This document shows positions 29,291-39,346 of a DNA stretch of 40,721 nt, in pieces. How positions within the stretch are numbered: position 1 is the first letter of the stretch; each line of letters begins with the position of its first letter. Both the position numbers and the translations under genes were made by a program. Origin of the DNA: Sphaeroforma sirkka (taxonomy: Eukaryota > Opisthokonta > Ichthyosporea > Ichthyophonida); NCBI GenBank assembly GCA_001586965.3, contig LUCW03000602.1:1-40721 (forward strand), written 5' to 3'. The notes beneath the pieces were generated by a model that saw only the letters and a list, made by a program, of their open reading frames with translations, made no database searches and was not told the DNA's origin.

Positions 29291-30231
29291 AGTTGCTCAA
29301 ATTACTCTCAAGAGTTGAGTTATCACTTAGCCGACTTCCGAGCGCAGATTAAGTTTCTCAACCGATTCCCGAGAGTGGATTAAGCCCGTCAACTGCAACA
29401 TTCTAATAATAGCTGCGGTTCTATGTGAGTCACAACCTATGCGGAAAGGCATCATGTGAACAGCGTGAGATGTAGTTGCAGAGAAGTTGAAATAGACTGT
29501 GGAATCAAAGAAACTGACATTGGAACTCGGCGATCGTTACATTGTATAAAGTAACGCTACAAATAGTATCTTAGATAGTATGTCAACTCCTGCTCAAGCT
29601 GATTTATGTAGTAAGATGGAAGTACGATTCTCATACGGTCCTGTTAAAGAGCATCATCGACCACGTGAGTTGCACACTAGGCAGTGAGATAAGCTTGAAT
29701 GAAGTAGCATATACAAATAACAAATAATAAGAGACAACATAACCTCCCTCAACAATTTTATTCGTCAAAAATGGATATTGCCGAGGGCTGTTTAATTTAA
29801 CTCAAACAAATTTTGCACGATTAAGTCACTAAATGTACATAAAAAAATTGGAACTGTCGCTAAATGTACATTTGTACATATTTGATCAATATTTCAGTAC
29901 GTTTTTATCGGCAAACTGGGTGAATGTACATTTAGTGACTTTTCCACATTTTGAATGTACATTTAGCGACTTTGTTCTATCGAATAAGAAAAGATATGAT
30001 AACCGGTCCCAAAGAAAAAAATTGTTAGACTACTTTGAATTCTCACTTATCTTGATCGATGACTTGTTGTCTTGTTCGATGATTGTGGGCCGCGTTTGCG
30101 GTAGACCAATTCCTTTATGTAGGTGCCGTGTTCATACTGCGTCTCGTGTTGTATCTGAGCATGCGACGTATTCTACTTCGGCTGTCGAAAGTGCTGTTGT
30201 CTTCTGTAAGTTCGCCCCCCAGTAGTCACTG
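29291..30231. other. Gene-free stretch between elements D and copia
   Basis: Apart from the compound inverted repeat at 29823-29970 I see no gene. The single longer open frame (29833-30225) starts inside the inverted repeat and has no recognisable motif. Confidence 0.5.
29823..29970. repeat. Compound, interleaved inverted repeat (MITE-like)
   Basis: AAGTCACTAAATGTACAT at 29823-29840 is perfectly inverted at 29924-29941, and GTCGCTAAATGTACAT at 29856-29871 is perfectly inverted at 29955-29970. The two pairs are offset, so the motif occurs four times, two in each orientation, about 33 and 31 bases apart within each side. This resembles the subterminal repeats of a small DNA transposon or an array of protein-binding sites. 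No transposase gene is nearby. Confidence 0.7.
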
Positions 30232-31311
30232 TCAGCTGAAAATATAGGTGTGAAGGGTGTATCCTTCCTGTATGTGATGCCCAAATCTCGTGTTCCTGAC
30301 AAGTATCGTAAAACTCGTTTGGCGGTCTCGTAAGTGGCGCTCCATCGGTGCGACTAAATGACGTCCCAGTAGGTTCACTGCGAGTGATATGTCCGGTCTC
30401 GTGCCATCGGCCAAGTATCGTAAATATCCTACAATGTATTGATAAGCTTTGATGTCAGTAAGTGTATCTTTGTCGGTAGCAATGTAGTCGGTTCCAATGC
30501 AAGGTACCCGAGATGTATTGCATTCTAGTAAGTCAATTCTTCAAGTAGATACATTGTGTATTGGCCCTGATGTATGCTGACATTGCCCGGTGTATCAAGA
30601 TTGATTTTGAGTTTGAGAAACAAGCTAGGCTCACTCACCCATAAATGTAGTGTTCCATTGTGTCTTCATTGCCTGAGTTATTGCATCCGCATCTGTTTTC
30701 GATTGACACGTCACAATTTTGTAGTCCACATGTACAAATAGTATACATAGTTGTCCGGCTGAAGCTCGTTTGACGAATAAAGCTTTGTCCTCATGTAGTG
30801 GAGTGTAACCTTGCTTGATACAGAGCGCCTTGATTTGTTGATACCAGAGCTCGCCGGATTGAGGTAAACCATATAGAGCCTTTGATACTTTGCACACGAC
30901 GGTCTTGTCTCCTTTTAGTGATCGTGTCAGTAATGCCTGTTGAGTAGGAGAAAGATGTTGATTTAGTAGATGATAGCCTTTGGGTACGCGCATATATACT
31001 GGCTCCTCGAGTTCGCTGTTCAGGTAAGTATTCGGTGTGTCGTACTGGCGGACGGTCATGTTCGTGTGGGCTAGCAGTGCCATACTTAATCGAAAAGTAT
31101 CTTTGTTGACCACTGGGGCGTATCTTCGAGTATAGTCACTCCCTTGAACGGCGGACCAGGCAGAGACGGTCAATCGACTCTTCAGTCTGACTGCGATGCT
31201 CTTGTCGTTCCGTTTCTCAACAAAGACCCATTTCGGACTGAAAATTGTCTTCTCAGGTGGTTTGCTGTCGACCAGGGTGAGTGTTGGCTTGATGATGGGA
31301 AGTGCGGCCAA
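30232..31311 (-). pseudogene. Copia reverse transcriptase and start of RNase H
   Basis: The reverse transcriptase shows IFSPKWVFVEKRND, RLKSRLTVSAWSAVQGSDYTR, YAPVVNKDTFRLSMALLA, EEPVYMRVPKGYH and VSKALYGLPQSGELWY, all typical of copia. The catalytic YVDD is changed to HVDYK, so the enzyme would be dead. After a frame change the connection continues as DIKAYQYIVGYLRYLADG and TRPDISLAVNLLGRH (ending at 30232), the region preceding RNase H. Confidence 0.85.
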
Positions 31312-31469
31312 CTCTTGATTGATACTGGATAGCCATGAATCTTGATTCGAAAGTTTTGCAATATCTGAATATACTTTGGGTACAGATTTTTTTTAGATGT
31401 TAGTATGTGAGTCATTTTCATAGCGGCAACATTTGTATTTTGTTGAGCGTGTGTGCGTGCGGGTAAAAG

Positions 31470-32260
31470 TTATGTATGAAGGTGTTGTGCGTGTAAATGT
31501 TTGTTGCGTGCATGTGTCATTGTTCCAAATGAAGAATTGATCATAAAAAATGTGACGTCCCTACTGATAGCTATTGTCTTTGTGGATGGATTGTAAATTC
31601 TATATGTGTCCGTAGTAGTGTTGGGTGGTTGTGCGATTAGTATCCCTGGTCGACCACGATTAGCAAGTGATGATGTATCTTGCCTCTCCTTGTAGAGTAC
31701 CTTACATCCAAATACGCGGTATCGGTCGGTCTTTGCTGGCGGGCGTGATAGTAGTGTCATGGGTGGTGGTCGATCTTGGCTTGACGATAAGGCGTTAATA
31801 ATATTGACAGCTTGAACTATTGCTTCTCCCCAATAGCTTGACGGTAGATTTGCATACGCAAGCATGACTCGGGCTCAATGTTTAATAGTCTGGTGGGTTC
31901 TCTCAATAATCCCGTGCAGTTGTGGTGTGGCCGTCGGTTCGTATCTGATCATGTATCCCAAGTGTCATAATATCGTCTCATCTCGTATCGTCGAAACTCT
32001 TCTTCCGGATTACGTGTAGTTGGTCGAATGCAAGACGTTGTCGGTTGTAATAGTCGATAGTAGTGCGACCATAAGATATCGCGAGTGATCGTCTATTGAT
32101 GTCAGGGCATATCGGTTGTTGGCCAAAGTAGGGGGGCTATACGGTCCTATAATATCACTTGGGACTAAATCCAATGGTTCAGAAGAAACTTCGCCTAGTC
32201 TTTTGCTGGAAGTGGAACGGTTTCGTTGGTTGGCCCTGGCACATGTAGAGTTTAAGAGTA
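31470..32260 (-). pseudogene. Copia integrase
   Basis: From upstream: a trace of the pre-integrase zinc-finger end (CARANQRNRS), LDLVPSDIIGPYSP, RYALTSIDDHSRYLMVALL with the first catalytic Asp pattern, TPQLHGIIERTHQTIKH with the catalytic Glu, and MLAYANLPSSYWGEAIVQAV, the copia-specific continuation. Several stops and shifts between 31866 and 32150 break it; 31865-31470 is open. Confidence 0.8.
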
Positions 32261-32429
32261 GCTAATAAAATACGACCTTCACTGTTTCTTGACAGTGTAG
32301 TGACCCACTGTGTAGTATAATGTGGTTCTGTCTTCATACGTGACTGTGTCTAGCTCTGCGGGCTCGTCCGCGATGTGTATGGGTACAATGTTCACTGCAG
32401 GGTGCGTTAGTTTTTAGTCAAAGTATGGG

Positions 32430-32919
32430 GACTTTGTGCCTATCTTGGCTACTAATGTGACCCCCCATGGTATTTTGCCACAGGCTGTTGTGCCGTTCTT
32501 TAGGGACGTGTTGTTTGTATTTTCGACTATCATTGGATCTTGGGCCAGTTATGACAAGAATTTGAGAACCACATTGCGTTTGGGTAGTACGGAACGCATA
32601 TCGTAAGGCTTGTGGCTTCCTGTATGACTTTGTCTAATACGTCTGGGATTAGTTCCCAGGGAGGATTCGCCCATGCGTTTATTTCATCTGCCCACTTTTG
32701 TAGAAGCGCGTTTTGTTCTTTGGTGTAGAACTTTGTGGTTTGAGCATTGTGTGCGGCTGTAAATAAATCGATGGTGAATTTACCAAACAAGCCTTCTGAA
32801 TCTTGAACGAATCGCGGATGTAGTTTCCAGTCTATGGCAGACACTAAGATGGGCATGTTTGTTTCTGGGTCAGTGTATTCCTGTTCACTGTGTATGTGCT
32901 CATTGGCTTCTTTCAACAC
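32430..32919 (-). pseudogene. Element E: Dam-like (N6-adenine methyltransferase family) domain
   Basis: GKFTIDLFTAAHNAQTTKFY, then NALLQKWADEINAWANPPWELI, a helix VLDKVIQEA, strand LTICVPYY, and PNAMW follow the Dam family order closely. The catalytic motif is NPPW, the active form in adenine methyltransferases, in contrast to NPPC in copies A-C. After a frame change the final strand continues as GKIPWGVTLVAKIG (about 32480-32438), matching TPWKHTIVCRIG of the other family. The domain follows RNase H, as there. Whether an integrase followed is unknown, because the copia element replaces the rest. Confidence 0.65.
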
Positions 32920-33310
32920 ATTCGTTGTTTTGATGTTGAATGTGTCTTCGCTTCGTGTAGTCTTGACAATCTGTGAGCAACTTCAATATCTTTGCCTGGC
33001 AGTGTATGATAGTGAAGTGGTGATGGAATTTTTTCGCTATCCATTTCGCGAGCGTGGGATACAGCGTTTGCTGCTTGTTTATCTGGCATAACACTTTGTG
33101 ATATGTCCACAATGTTATATCACCGCCTTTGATGTATTCTGTATAATGTTCGAGACTGTATACGAGTGCCAACAATTCTTTAGTATTTGTCCCATATCTC
33201 TGTTGTGTAGGGTTGAGACCTTTTGAGAAATAGAGTATATCTCTTCTGAATCCATCTACAATCCGAATCAAACATCCTTCTATGCCATAGGCACTTGCAT
33301 TATTCATGAT
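32900..33310 (-). pseudogene. Element E: RNase H
   Basis: ASAYGIEGCLIRIVDG, ILYFSKGLNPTQQRYGTNTK and ELLALVYSLEHYTEYIKGG match the gypsy RNase H layout. The first catalytic Asp (DASAYG) reads NNASAYG, and the second (DHKVL) reads TYHKVL, so activity would be lost. A frame change near 32940 separates it from the Dam-like part. Confidence 0.75.
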
Positions 33311-33386
33311 CTGAAACGGTACTCCATCTATTGGTTACGCCAAAGTTGCTGAGCATGCAATGGCATCTTTGAGTTCTTCCCATTTC

Positions 33387-34060
33387 TCAATGAGCTCTGG
33401 TGTCCAAAGATTGGATATATTGTGATTCATTTTGCCTTTCATGAGATTGCGGAAGTGTTTTGTTGTGTGCAAACTGAGGTACGTGGTCTCGCGTGTAATT
33501 TGCTAGACCGACTGCTCGATGTAAGTCACGTTTGGTCCTTGGTATAGGCCAGTCAATATTGCGTTTTAGTTTCTCTAGGTCTGTTTTGAGCCCTTGGTAG
33601 TTACTTTGACGCCTAATATATTGACTGTCTTGACTGCAAATGTCACACATGTTGTGATTTAGCCTAAAAGTGGCAGCATTAAGTCTTTTGATGACTCCGC
33701 GTACTGTTTGTCTGTGTTCTTCTTTTGTCATACTAGCGATGACTATGTCATCTACATATACTTGTACCCTTTTAATGTCAATGAGGAGGTTGGCCATCAC
33801 TCTTTGGAATTGTGCTGCTAGCGAGTGCAGTCCAAATGGAGCTGACTTTGAGTATTGTGCCCCTCTCCATGAAGATGTGAAGAAGTGTTGGCTATTTTCA
33901 TGTATTTTAAAGTGGTGGAAGCCTCCTGTTAAGTCCAGTTTGGAGAAGAATTGCGTACCTTGTAGGTTGAGGAGAACTTCTTTTATCTTTGGTAAAACGA
34001 ATTTGTCTTGTTCGTGTTGATAGTTTACTTCTCTTAAGTCTAAACATGTGCGGACCTTCT
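33387..34060 (-). pseudogene. Element E: reverse transcriptase
   Basis: RTCLDLREVNYQHEQDKFVL, FFSKLDLTGGFHHFKIHEN, SAPFGLHSLAAQFQRVM and the YVDD active site (plus-strand 33747-33758) are in order, followed by RDLHRAVGLANYTRDHVPQF of the connection region. A frame change occurs after PQFAHN; the rest to 33387 is uncertain. Gypsy-type by sequence and by position before RNase H. Confidence 0.8.
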
Positions 34061-34893
34061 TTAACAGACCCGTCGTTTGTGGATAGTAGTCGCAAGTTCA
34101 CCTGTGTGGATGTTGTTCTTTTGTATATGTGTCCAACTTTGACCCATTTCTGAACGTTTTCATCTGTTTGTGGTATGTATTTGTGTGGAACAAAGTTCAC
34201 GTTAGCATGACGAATATTCGTTGCTTTAACCTCTTGACTTTGTATCTTTACCACTGAGCCTGGTAGATTGTAGTGTAGATCTGGTGGGATTTGCCCATTT
34301 TGTTCTAACCCGTCTGAGAGTAATTCTCTGAATCCTTCCTGTTCATGTTCAGGGTCTTCTCCATGTGGTGTAAGAAGTGATTCCCATTTGGCATCTGTTG
34401 GTACTAGTGGATTGATTATCCCTGCTAAGTATTTACCCAAGTATGGTGGAATGTCCATTCCTAATAGGATTGGTAATTTCTTATCTGGGAGGTCAAGTAC
34501 CTCGAAGCAGTTTGAGATTTTTCTGCCTCCGTAATTTATATCACATACTTCTGTAGAGCCTGTACGTTGTACTCTTGCATCTGATTGTGCGAGTTGTATG
34601 TATCCAGGTTGTGCTTTCACAGATAGGTATAGTTCAGTTACTACACTTCGATCCATGCAAGAGTGTTGTGCCCCTGAATCTACTAGTGCATTGTATGCGG
34701 TGCCATTGATTTGCATATCTATGTGCAATCTTTGGTCGCGTCGATTCGGAAGTAAAGAAATGGGTATGTAATCAATATCGGTTTTACTACGCTCATATTG
34801 GACCTTCATTGGTGACCAAGTAATAAAAATATCAACGGGAGTGGTATCATTATAAGAAAAAGAAAGACTAATTAAAAACTTTTTCAATTTCAT
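33907..34893 (-). pseudogene. Element E: aspartic protease and start of reverse transcriptase
   Basis: YNALVDSGAQHSCMDRS is the retropepsin active site and LPILLGMD the second conserved loop. A linker leads to VKVGHIYKRTTSTQVNLRLL, the start of the reverse transcriptase. After EGPHMFRL the frame departs, and the native sequence continues one frame over (RTCLDLREVNYQ). The first 20-30 codons to about 34810 may be flanking sequence read through; the Met at about 34806 (MKVQYERSK) is a likelier start of the element-derived part. Confidence 0.75.
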
Positions 34894-34926
34894 TTATCTA
34901 ATAAAGAAAACGAAAAAACATACAAG

Positions 34927-36124
34927 ATGAGCGGAAACATCTTATCTGCTCTAATGAACGAGTAAAAGACAACCACACCCCCCGTAGTGCCTATAATACC
35001 CCCGGTTCCACTTTCATCACGAGACGAAACAAGGGAAAGGTTATTCCACAGGCCGGTTCCGGTCCTTATGGACCCAATCAGAATAGAAAATCCAGTTCCG
35101 TCTACCCGCGGGATGGACTGATATGAATGATAGTTTTTCTTGTTCACCTTCAAGACTTCGGGAACCGACCCAAGATTGCCCGCATCGCACAGTAGCGCAA
35201 CCCCTTTCTCCCGTTTGAGAACTACCGTTGGTGGAACCGAAATGGAAGATATTCAGGGCATCAATGTATTTGAGACACTACTATCTTGGACAACGACCTC
35301 ACCCGACTTTGTTGCCAGCCCCTACGGACGAGTGAATGGTAAGGGAACAACCACTGCGGCTGATACCGCGGCCGGTGTTCAATACAATTGGAGACCAAAT
35401 ATTTCGGGTGTTCTTTCGAATGACCTCATTCTTCTCCTTCCTTATATGCCCGAGGTGATGATTGAACTGTACCTGGATGATGCCAGCACCGTTTGCGTTG
35501 GTGTCGCCGATAACTCGTACGAAATCGGCAATGTGGTTTAACACGGACACGTTGAACTTTCCGCCGAACTTGTCAATGCTTTCGAGAATAGTCTTGCCGA
35601 ACAATCTCTACACTACTATTACACTTCCGCTTCTCAATTCACCCATAACATTCAGGGTGACGCGGATACCGTCATTGGTTCATTCCGAACCGATACAAAA
35701 GGTATCTTCGGAGTGCTTAGGAATAACACTCATATTTACGATATCATAAAGAACAGTTTCAAGTTTATTCACGGAGGAATATCGCAGTGTCAAATGACTC
35801 TCGTTTCCGTCGTGTTCCACAGGAACATATCCGGAATACCAGAAGTAGAGGCGGCGGTGGATACAAACAGGGAGAGCATCTGGCATATTTCTCGCATGCC
35901 CTGGCAAATGTCAGACAGAAAAATGCTGGTATGAATATCGCCGGAGTGATTGGGCTCCCGCCGATGATGAGGCTTCCGCCTCTTCGATCTGGGCCATTGG
36001 TGTTGATATGACTGTTGATAACAGCAAGTTGGGAGGTTTGGATAGCACAGTCACATTTGGTGTTCCCCTTCTATTGACGACAAAGGGGACCACTCTGAGT
36101 CATTTAACCGCTTTCGTACAATAG
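34927..36124 (+). pseudogene. Double-jelly-roll major capsid protein, polinton-like virus/virophage type
   Basis: From ATG 34927 to TAG 36124 the plus strand encodes, across at least four frame switches, a protein of about 400 residues. Recognisable parts in order: a Gly/Asn-rich N-terminus, a first strand pair ending FTFKTSG, FSRLRTTVGGTEMEDIQG (the G...EDI..YN.L pattern), YNWRPNISGVLSNDLILLLP, PEVMIELYLDD, YEIGNV, GIFGVLRNN, PQEHIRNTRS, LAYFSHALAN, and a C-terminus WAIGVDMTVDNSKLGG ending in hydrophobic strands. This matches the capsid family of virophages and polinton-like viruses; it is short for that family, where about 500-600 residues is common. Most switches can be ascribed to single bases in A or T runs. 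Confidence 0.72.
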
Positions 36125-36133
36125 GGTAATATT

Positions 36134-36610
36134 CTAGATTATCGGTCCCGCGACAGTGAATGAAATTGGGTTCCCGTTTTCATTAACAGTTCTAAGATTA
36201 AAGTGTTGAAGCTCTGTATTATCATAGAGAGTGGGGAGAAATACCCGCATCGGTCGTTTCATTGAAAATTTGAACACCAGCCCCCAGAACTGGAAAGATC
36301 TCGATTACCTCATTATCATATGTTGCCGGGGTTACAACTGTATCCATCAACGGTATATTATTTGGAGACAAAACACAAAAGTTTGCTAACGACAATATAT
36401 CCGCGGCATCGAATAATATCTTTCCAAGTCGAATGGTTGTCTCACCCGTGGTCGGGGTTTTTACTCGGGCCGGTAAATCGACCGTAACTTGACTGGTGTT
36501 CCTGGTGTGTAAAAGGCATTTCTAAAATTATTTGAACTATTCGTATTAATTATCAGGTCTTGGTTGGAAAAGATGTCTCTATATTTTAAAGGCTTAGTTC
36601 TTTGTGCCAT
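36134..36610 (-). pseudogene. Small beta-rich protein convergent with the capsid gene (candidate minor virion protein)
   Basis: The minus strand starts MAQRTKPLKYRDIFSNQD at 36610 and ends ISFTVAGPII at 36134, ten bases from the capsid stop on the other strand. Two single-base shifts (after FYTPGTP near 36490, and after TTDAGI near 36240) interrupt about 158 codons. The composition alternates polar and hydrophobic residues, with many Asn, Thr and Pro, suggesting beta structure. I do not recognise the family; position beside a capsid gene suggests a penton or minor capsid protein. Confidence 0.45.
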
Positions 36611-36962
36611 TTTTTTCTTTCCTTTGTTTTCTTTTTTTAATCAGATTTTATCAATTAAACTAAATAATTTAATCCTCTTTATCGGACAATCCACTTTTAT
36701 CATCTATCGCTTCTATACCGACCTCTTCAGATTTCTTAAATAACCGTATTTCAACCATATTAATGAATAAAAATGAAAAGGGTTGTTTGAAGATATCTAA
36801 AATTACTCTCTCTCTTAAGTTTCAAGGTTGTAAAATATGGAAGTATATTCTATCTATGCGTTGATTTCGCGCTTGTTTCGTGTATTAAAGAACAAGATAT
36901 AATCCAGATTGGTCCTGAATGCCAATGGATATTCTCGAACCTTTTTGAGATACCACTATATG

Positions 36963-37112
36963 TTAAATTAAAGTAACTTTTATTGTAGCAGAGTCGAGCA
37001 GAATCGTCATTTCTCTTTTTAATATTTTAATTAAATCGTCGATAACAATTAGAGTACTGTAAATAAAAGCTTCTGATAACTCGGCCTGATATTCCGCAGT
37101 GATATCGTCCAT
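36963..37112 (-). CDS. Short helical ORF, unknown function
   Basis: MDDITAEYQAELSEAFIYST continues to LLDSATIKVTLI; the frame is open upstream to about 37180. The sequence is amphipathic and probably helical. A second tiny frame (36672-36759, minus, MVEIRLFKKSEE...) lies further downstream. Both have the strand of the small convergent ORF and could be remnants of the same viral segment, but no family is recognisable. Confidence 0.3.
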   Translation of the reverse strand: MDDITAEYQAELSEAFIYSTLIVIDDLIKILKREMTILLDSATIKVTLI

Positions 37113-37254
37113 ATCTTGACCTAATGTCGAAAGGTCAGTTTTGAATCTACTTTGGGCTGTAAATTAGGAATTTAACGAATTTCTTATTATAAACATTGTT
37201 AATTTAGTTCAAAAGAACTGTCGTCTTACCGGAATTGGAAGCTATACACGTGTG

Positions 37255-37611
37255 AGTCTGTGGTGTGTGTGTATACGTGGGCGTCTGTGTGTGTGTGTAC
37301 ATACGTGTGCGTCTGGTGTGTGTGTATATACGTGTCAGTCTATTGTATGTGTGAGTGTGTATGTGTGTGCCTGTGAGGTGTGTGTGTGTTTCTGTCTGTG
37401 TCTGGGACGAGTATGTGTCTTTGTTTGTCTGAGGTGATTCTGTGATTCTGTGTGTGGTGTGTGTGTGTGTGTGTGTGTAGACGTGAGGTATGTGTGTGTA
37501 TGTGTGTGTTTGTAAAGAGATCTACTCTTACTTTTGTGTGAGTGTGTGAGTGAGTGAGTGAGTGAGTGTGTGTGTGTGTGTGTGTGTGTGAGTGAGTGAG
37601 TGAGTGAGTGA

Positions 37612-37649
<38 letters not shown>

Positions 37650-37757
37650 GTGAGTGAGTGAGTGAGTGAGTGTGTGTGTGTGTGTGTGTGTGTGAAAGTC
37701 CCCTTAAGAAATTTTATTTTTTTCTTCAATTTTTATGTGTGCGTGTATGGATTTGAG

Positions 37758-37793
<36 letters not shown>

Positions 37794-37802
37794 CGTGTAT
37801 GG

Positions 37803-37865
<63 letters not shown>

Positions 37866-37960
37866 CGTGTGCGTGTATGGTTATGTGTGTAAGGAAGTGT
37901 GTTTGTGTGTATGAATGTGTGTGTGTGTTTGTGCCTCTGTTTGAGTGTGCGTGTGATAAA
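37255..37960. repeat. GT, GTGA and TA microsatellite cluster
   Basis: The cluster holds GT-rich sequence with TATACGTG-type interruptions (37255-37520), alternating (GTGA)n and (GT)n blocks (37540-37695), and two TA arrays followed by GT (37758-37780 and 37803-37848). The long open frames that cross it, rich in Thr-His or Cys-Val, are artefacts. Confidence 0.95.
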
Positions 37961-37999
37961 AAATTAGCCTTTTAAACCTATTTAGGGAAAATGCGTACG

Positions 38000-38705
38000 T
38001 CTTTCTATATAGATACATAAACATGTATGTGTTTGTGTGTGTACACGTGTGTATATATTTGTTTGTCTAACTTTTATTTTATTTTCATTTTGTGCATGAA
38101 TGTGTGTGCGTATGAATCTTCGTGTGTCAATTCGAGCTTTTTCACGTTCACTTTCTTGGCGATATTGAGCCTCGGATGGGTTTGCCCACAAGCATTTTTT
38201 CCACTGGAAATTAATCGAGGTCCCGGAGATTGGCGGTGCTGAGCACATCTTGTGGTCGCTTACAGGCATCTGACCACCTAAAAGCGGCTTTGGAGCGGAT
38301 ATATCAGTAAACTTGTAACTGTAAAATCTCTTGCGACTATCATCAATCATGCTTGTTTAAAATCCGTTCGTTTGAATTGTCACTACCCCAGCTTCTAGAG
38401 CATCTATCCAAGATCCGATGGTGTTGTGGAAAGATGTCATGTCACCAAAAACGTTGTAGGGTTTGGGTTTGAATAAATAACCGTATACTTCAAAATGGCC
38501 TTACGGGGATCGGTGTGGAATTCCGCGGTGTTGTATTTGTGAACCCTTGTTAGTGCATAGGAAATCTGGACCCTGTGGCAGTCGACGTTTGTGTCTAAAA
38601 AGTAAATCTAACTCTTTCTGTTTTCTAGCGATTCCATCCTCTATCTCTTGTAAGCCGTTTTCTGCCCCTCGGCACTTCTTTTGGCCAGTTCTAGGGCCTT
38701 TTTGA
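38000..38705 (-). pseudogene. Unknown gene fragment, copy 1 of a tandem duplication
   Basis: Read on the minus strand: KKCRGAENGLQEIEDGIARK, QKELDLLFRHKRRLPQG, CTNKGSQIQHRGIPH; then, with the middle part missing compared with copy 2, a diverged copy of MTSFNNAIG...; then SMIDDSRKRFYSYKFTDISA, KPLLGGQMPVSDHKM and FQWKKCLWANPSEAQYRQES. Several stops and shifts are present. The 3' end merges into GT-rich sequence. No domain is recognised; the charged stretches look helical. Confidence 0.45.
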
Positions 38706-39346
38706 AATCTCTTGCGAGTATCATCAATCATGCTTGTTTGGATTCCGTTTTGAATTGCCGCTACCCCAGCTTCTAAAGCATTTGTCGAAGATCCGATGGC
38801 GTTGTTGAAAGATGTCATGGCGCCAAAACCGTTGTTGTTTGGGTTTGGATAGATAACCAAATACTTCTATGCCTCTACTTGTAGGGGTTCCGTCAGCCAA
38901 GAAAAGGGGATAGTTCGATCGAGAATACTCCCACTTCAGTGACTCAAAACTGGAGCTCGGTACTGGTGGGTTGTAAGATAGAAGCTCGGCTAGCGCATCC
39001 GGGGAAATTTCCAGATTGTGAATCTGACTGAAACCGCACGCAGGCTCGGGACGTATGGCGTAGCGGTGTTACCATACGGGATCACGGTTTGGCCGATCAC
39101 AATACACCCCATTCGTCGTTCCAGCAACCAAGGAACGGCCTTACGGGGATGGGTGGGGAACTCCGCGGTGTTGTATTTGTGAACCTGTGTTTGTGCATTG
39201 GAAGCCTCGACCCTGTGGCAGTCGACTTTTGTGTCCAAAAAGTAAATCTATCTCTTTCTGTTTTCTGGCAATTCCATCCTCTTATCTCCTGTACGCCATT
39301 TTCTGCCCCTCGGCACTTTTTTTGCCCAGTTCAAGGGTCTTTTTGT
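38318..39346. repeat. Two interleaved direct repeats (R2-R1, R2-unique-R1)
   Basis: R1 occurs at about 38496-38708 and 39136-39346, starting GGCCTTACGGGGAT; R2 occurs at about 38318-38491 and 38705-38873, containing TATCATCAATCATGCTTG. The order R2, R1, R2, unique (about 265 bases), R1 is explained by one tandem duplication of R2-unique-R1 followed by loss of the unique part from the left copy. Confidence 0.8.

Larger units (their letters stand above)
30232..32260 (-). mobile_element. Decayed Ty1/copia-type element
   Basis: On the minus strand the order is integrase (about 32260-31470), reverse transcriptase (31311-30631) and the start of RNase H (to 30232). Integrase before reverse transcriptase is diagnostic of Ty1/copia. 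Gag and protease are missing: upstream sequence belongs to gypsy element E. No LTRs were seen. Confidence 0.85.
32270..34893 (-). mobile_element. Decayed Ty3/gypsy-like element E with Dam-like domain
   Basis: On the minus strand: aspartic protease, reverse transcriptase, RNase H, then a Dam-like domain, ending near 32280 where copia sequence starts. The proteins differ clearly from copies A-C, so this is a second family that shares the same unusual domain order. The 5' border is uncertain: the virus-like capsid gene starts at 34927 on the other strand. Confidence 0.8.

Noticed and set aside
29833..30225. 130-codon plus-strand frame between element D and copia
   Set aside because: It starts in the compound inverted repeat, has low-complexity hydrophobic content at its start and no recognisable motif.
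37252..37975. Long Thr-His, Ser-Leu-Thr-His and Cys-Val frames
   Set aside because: Translations of GT, GTGA and TA microsatellites; no codon bias or motif supports a protein.
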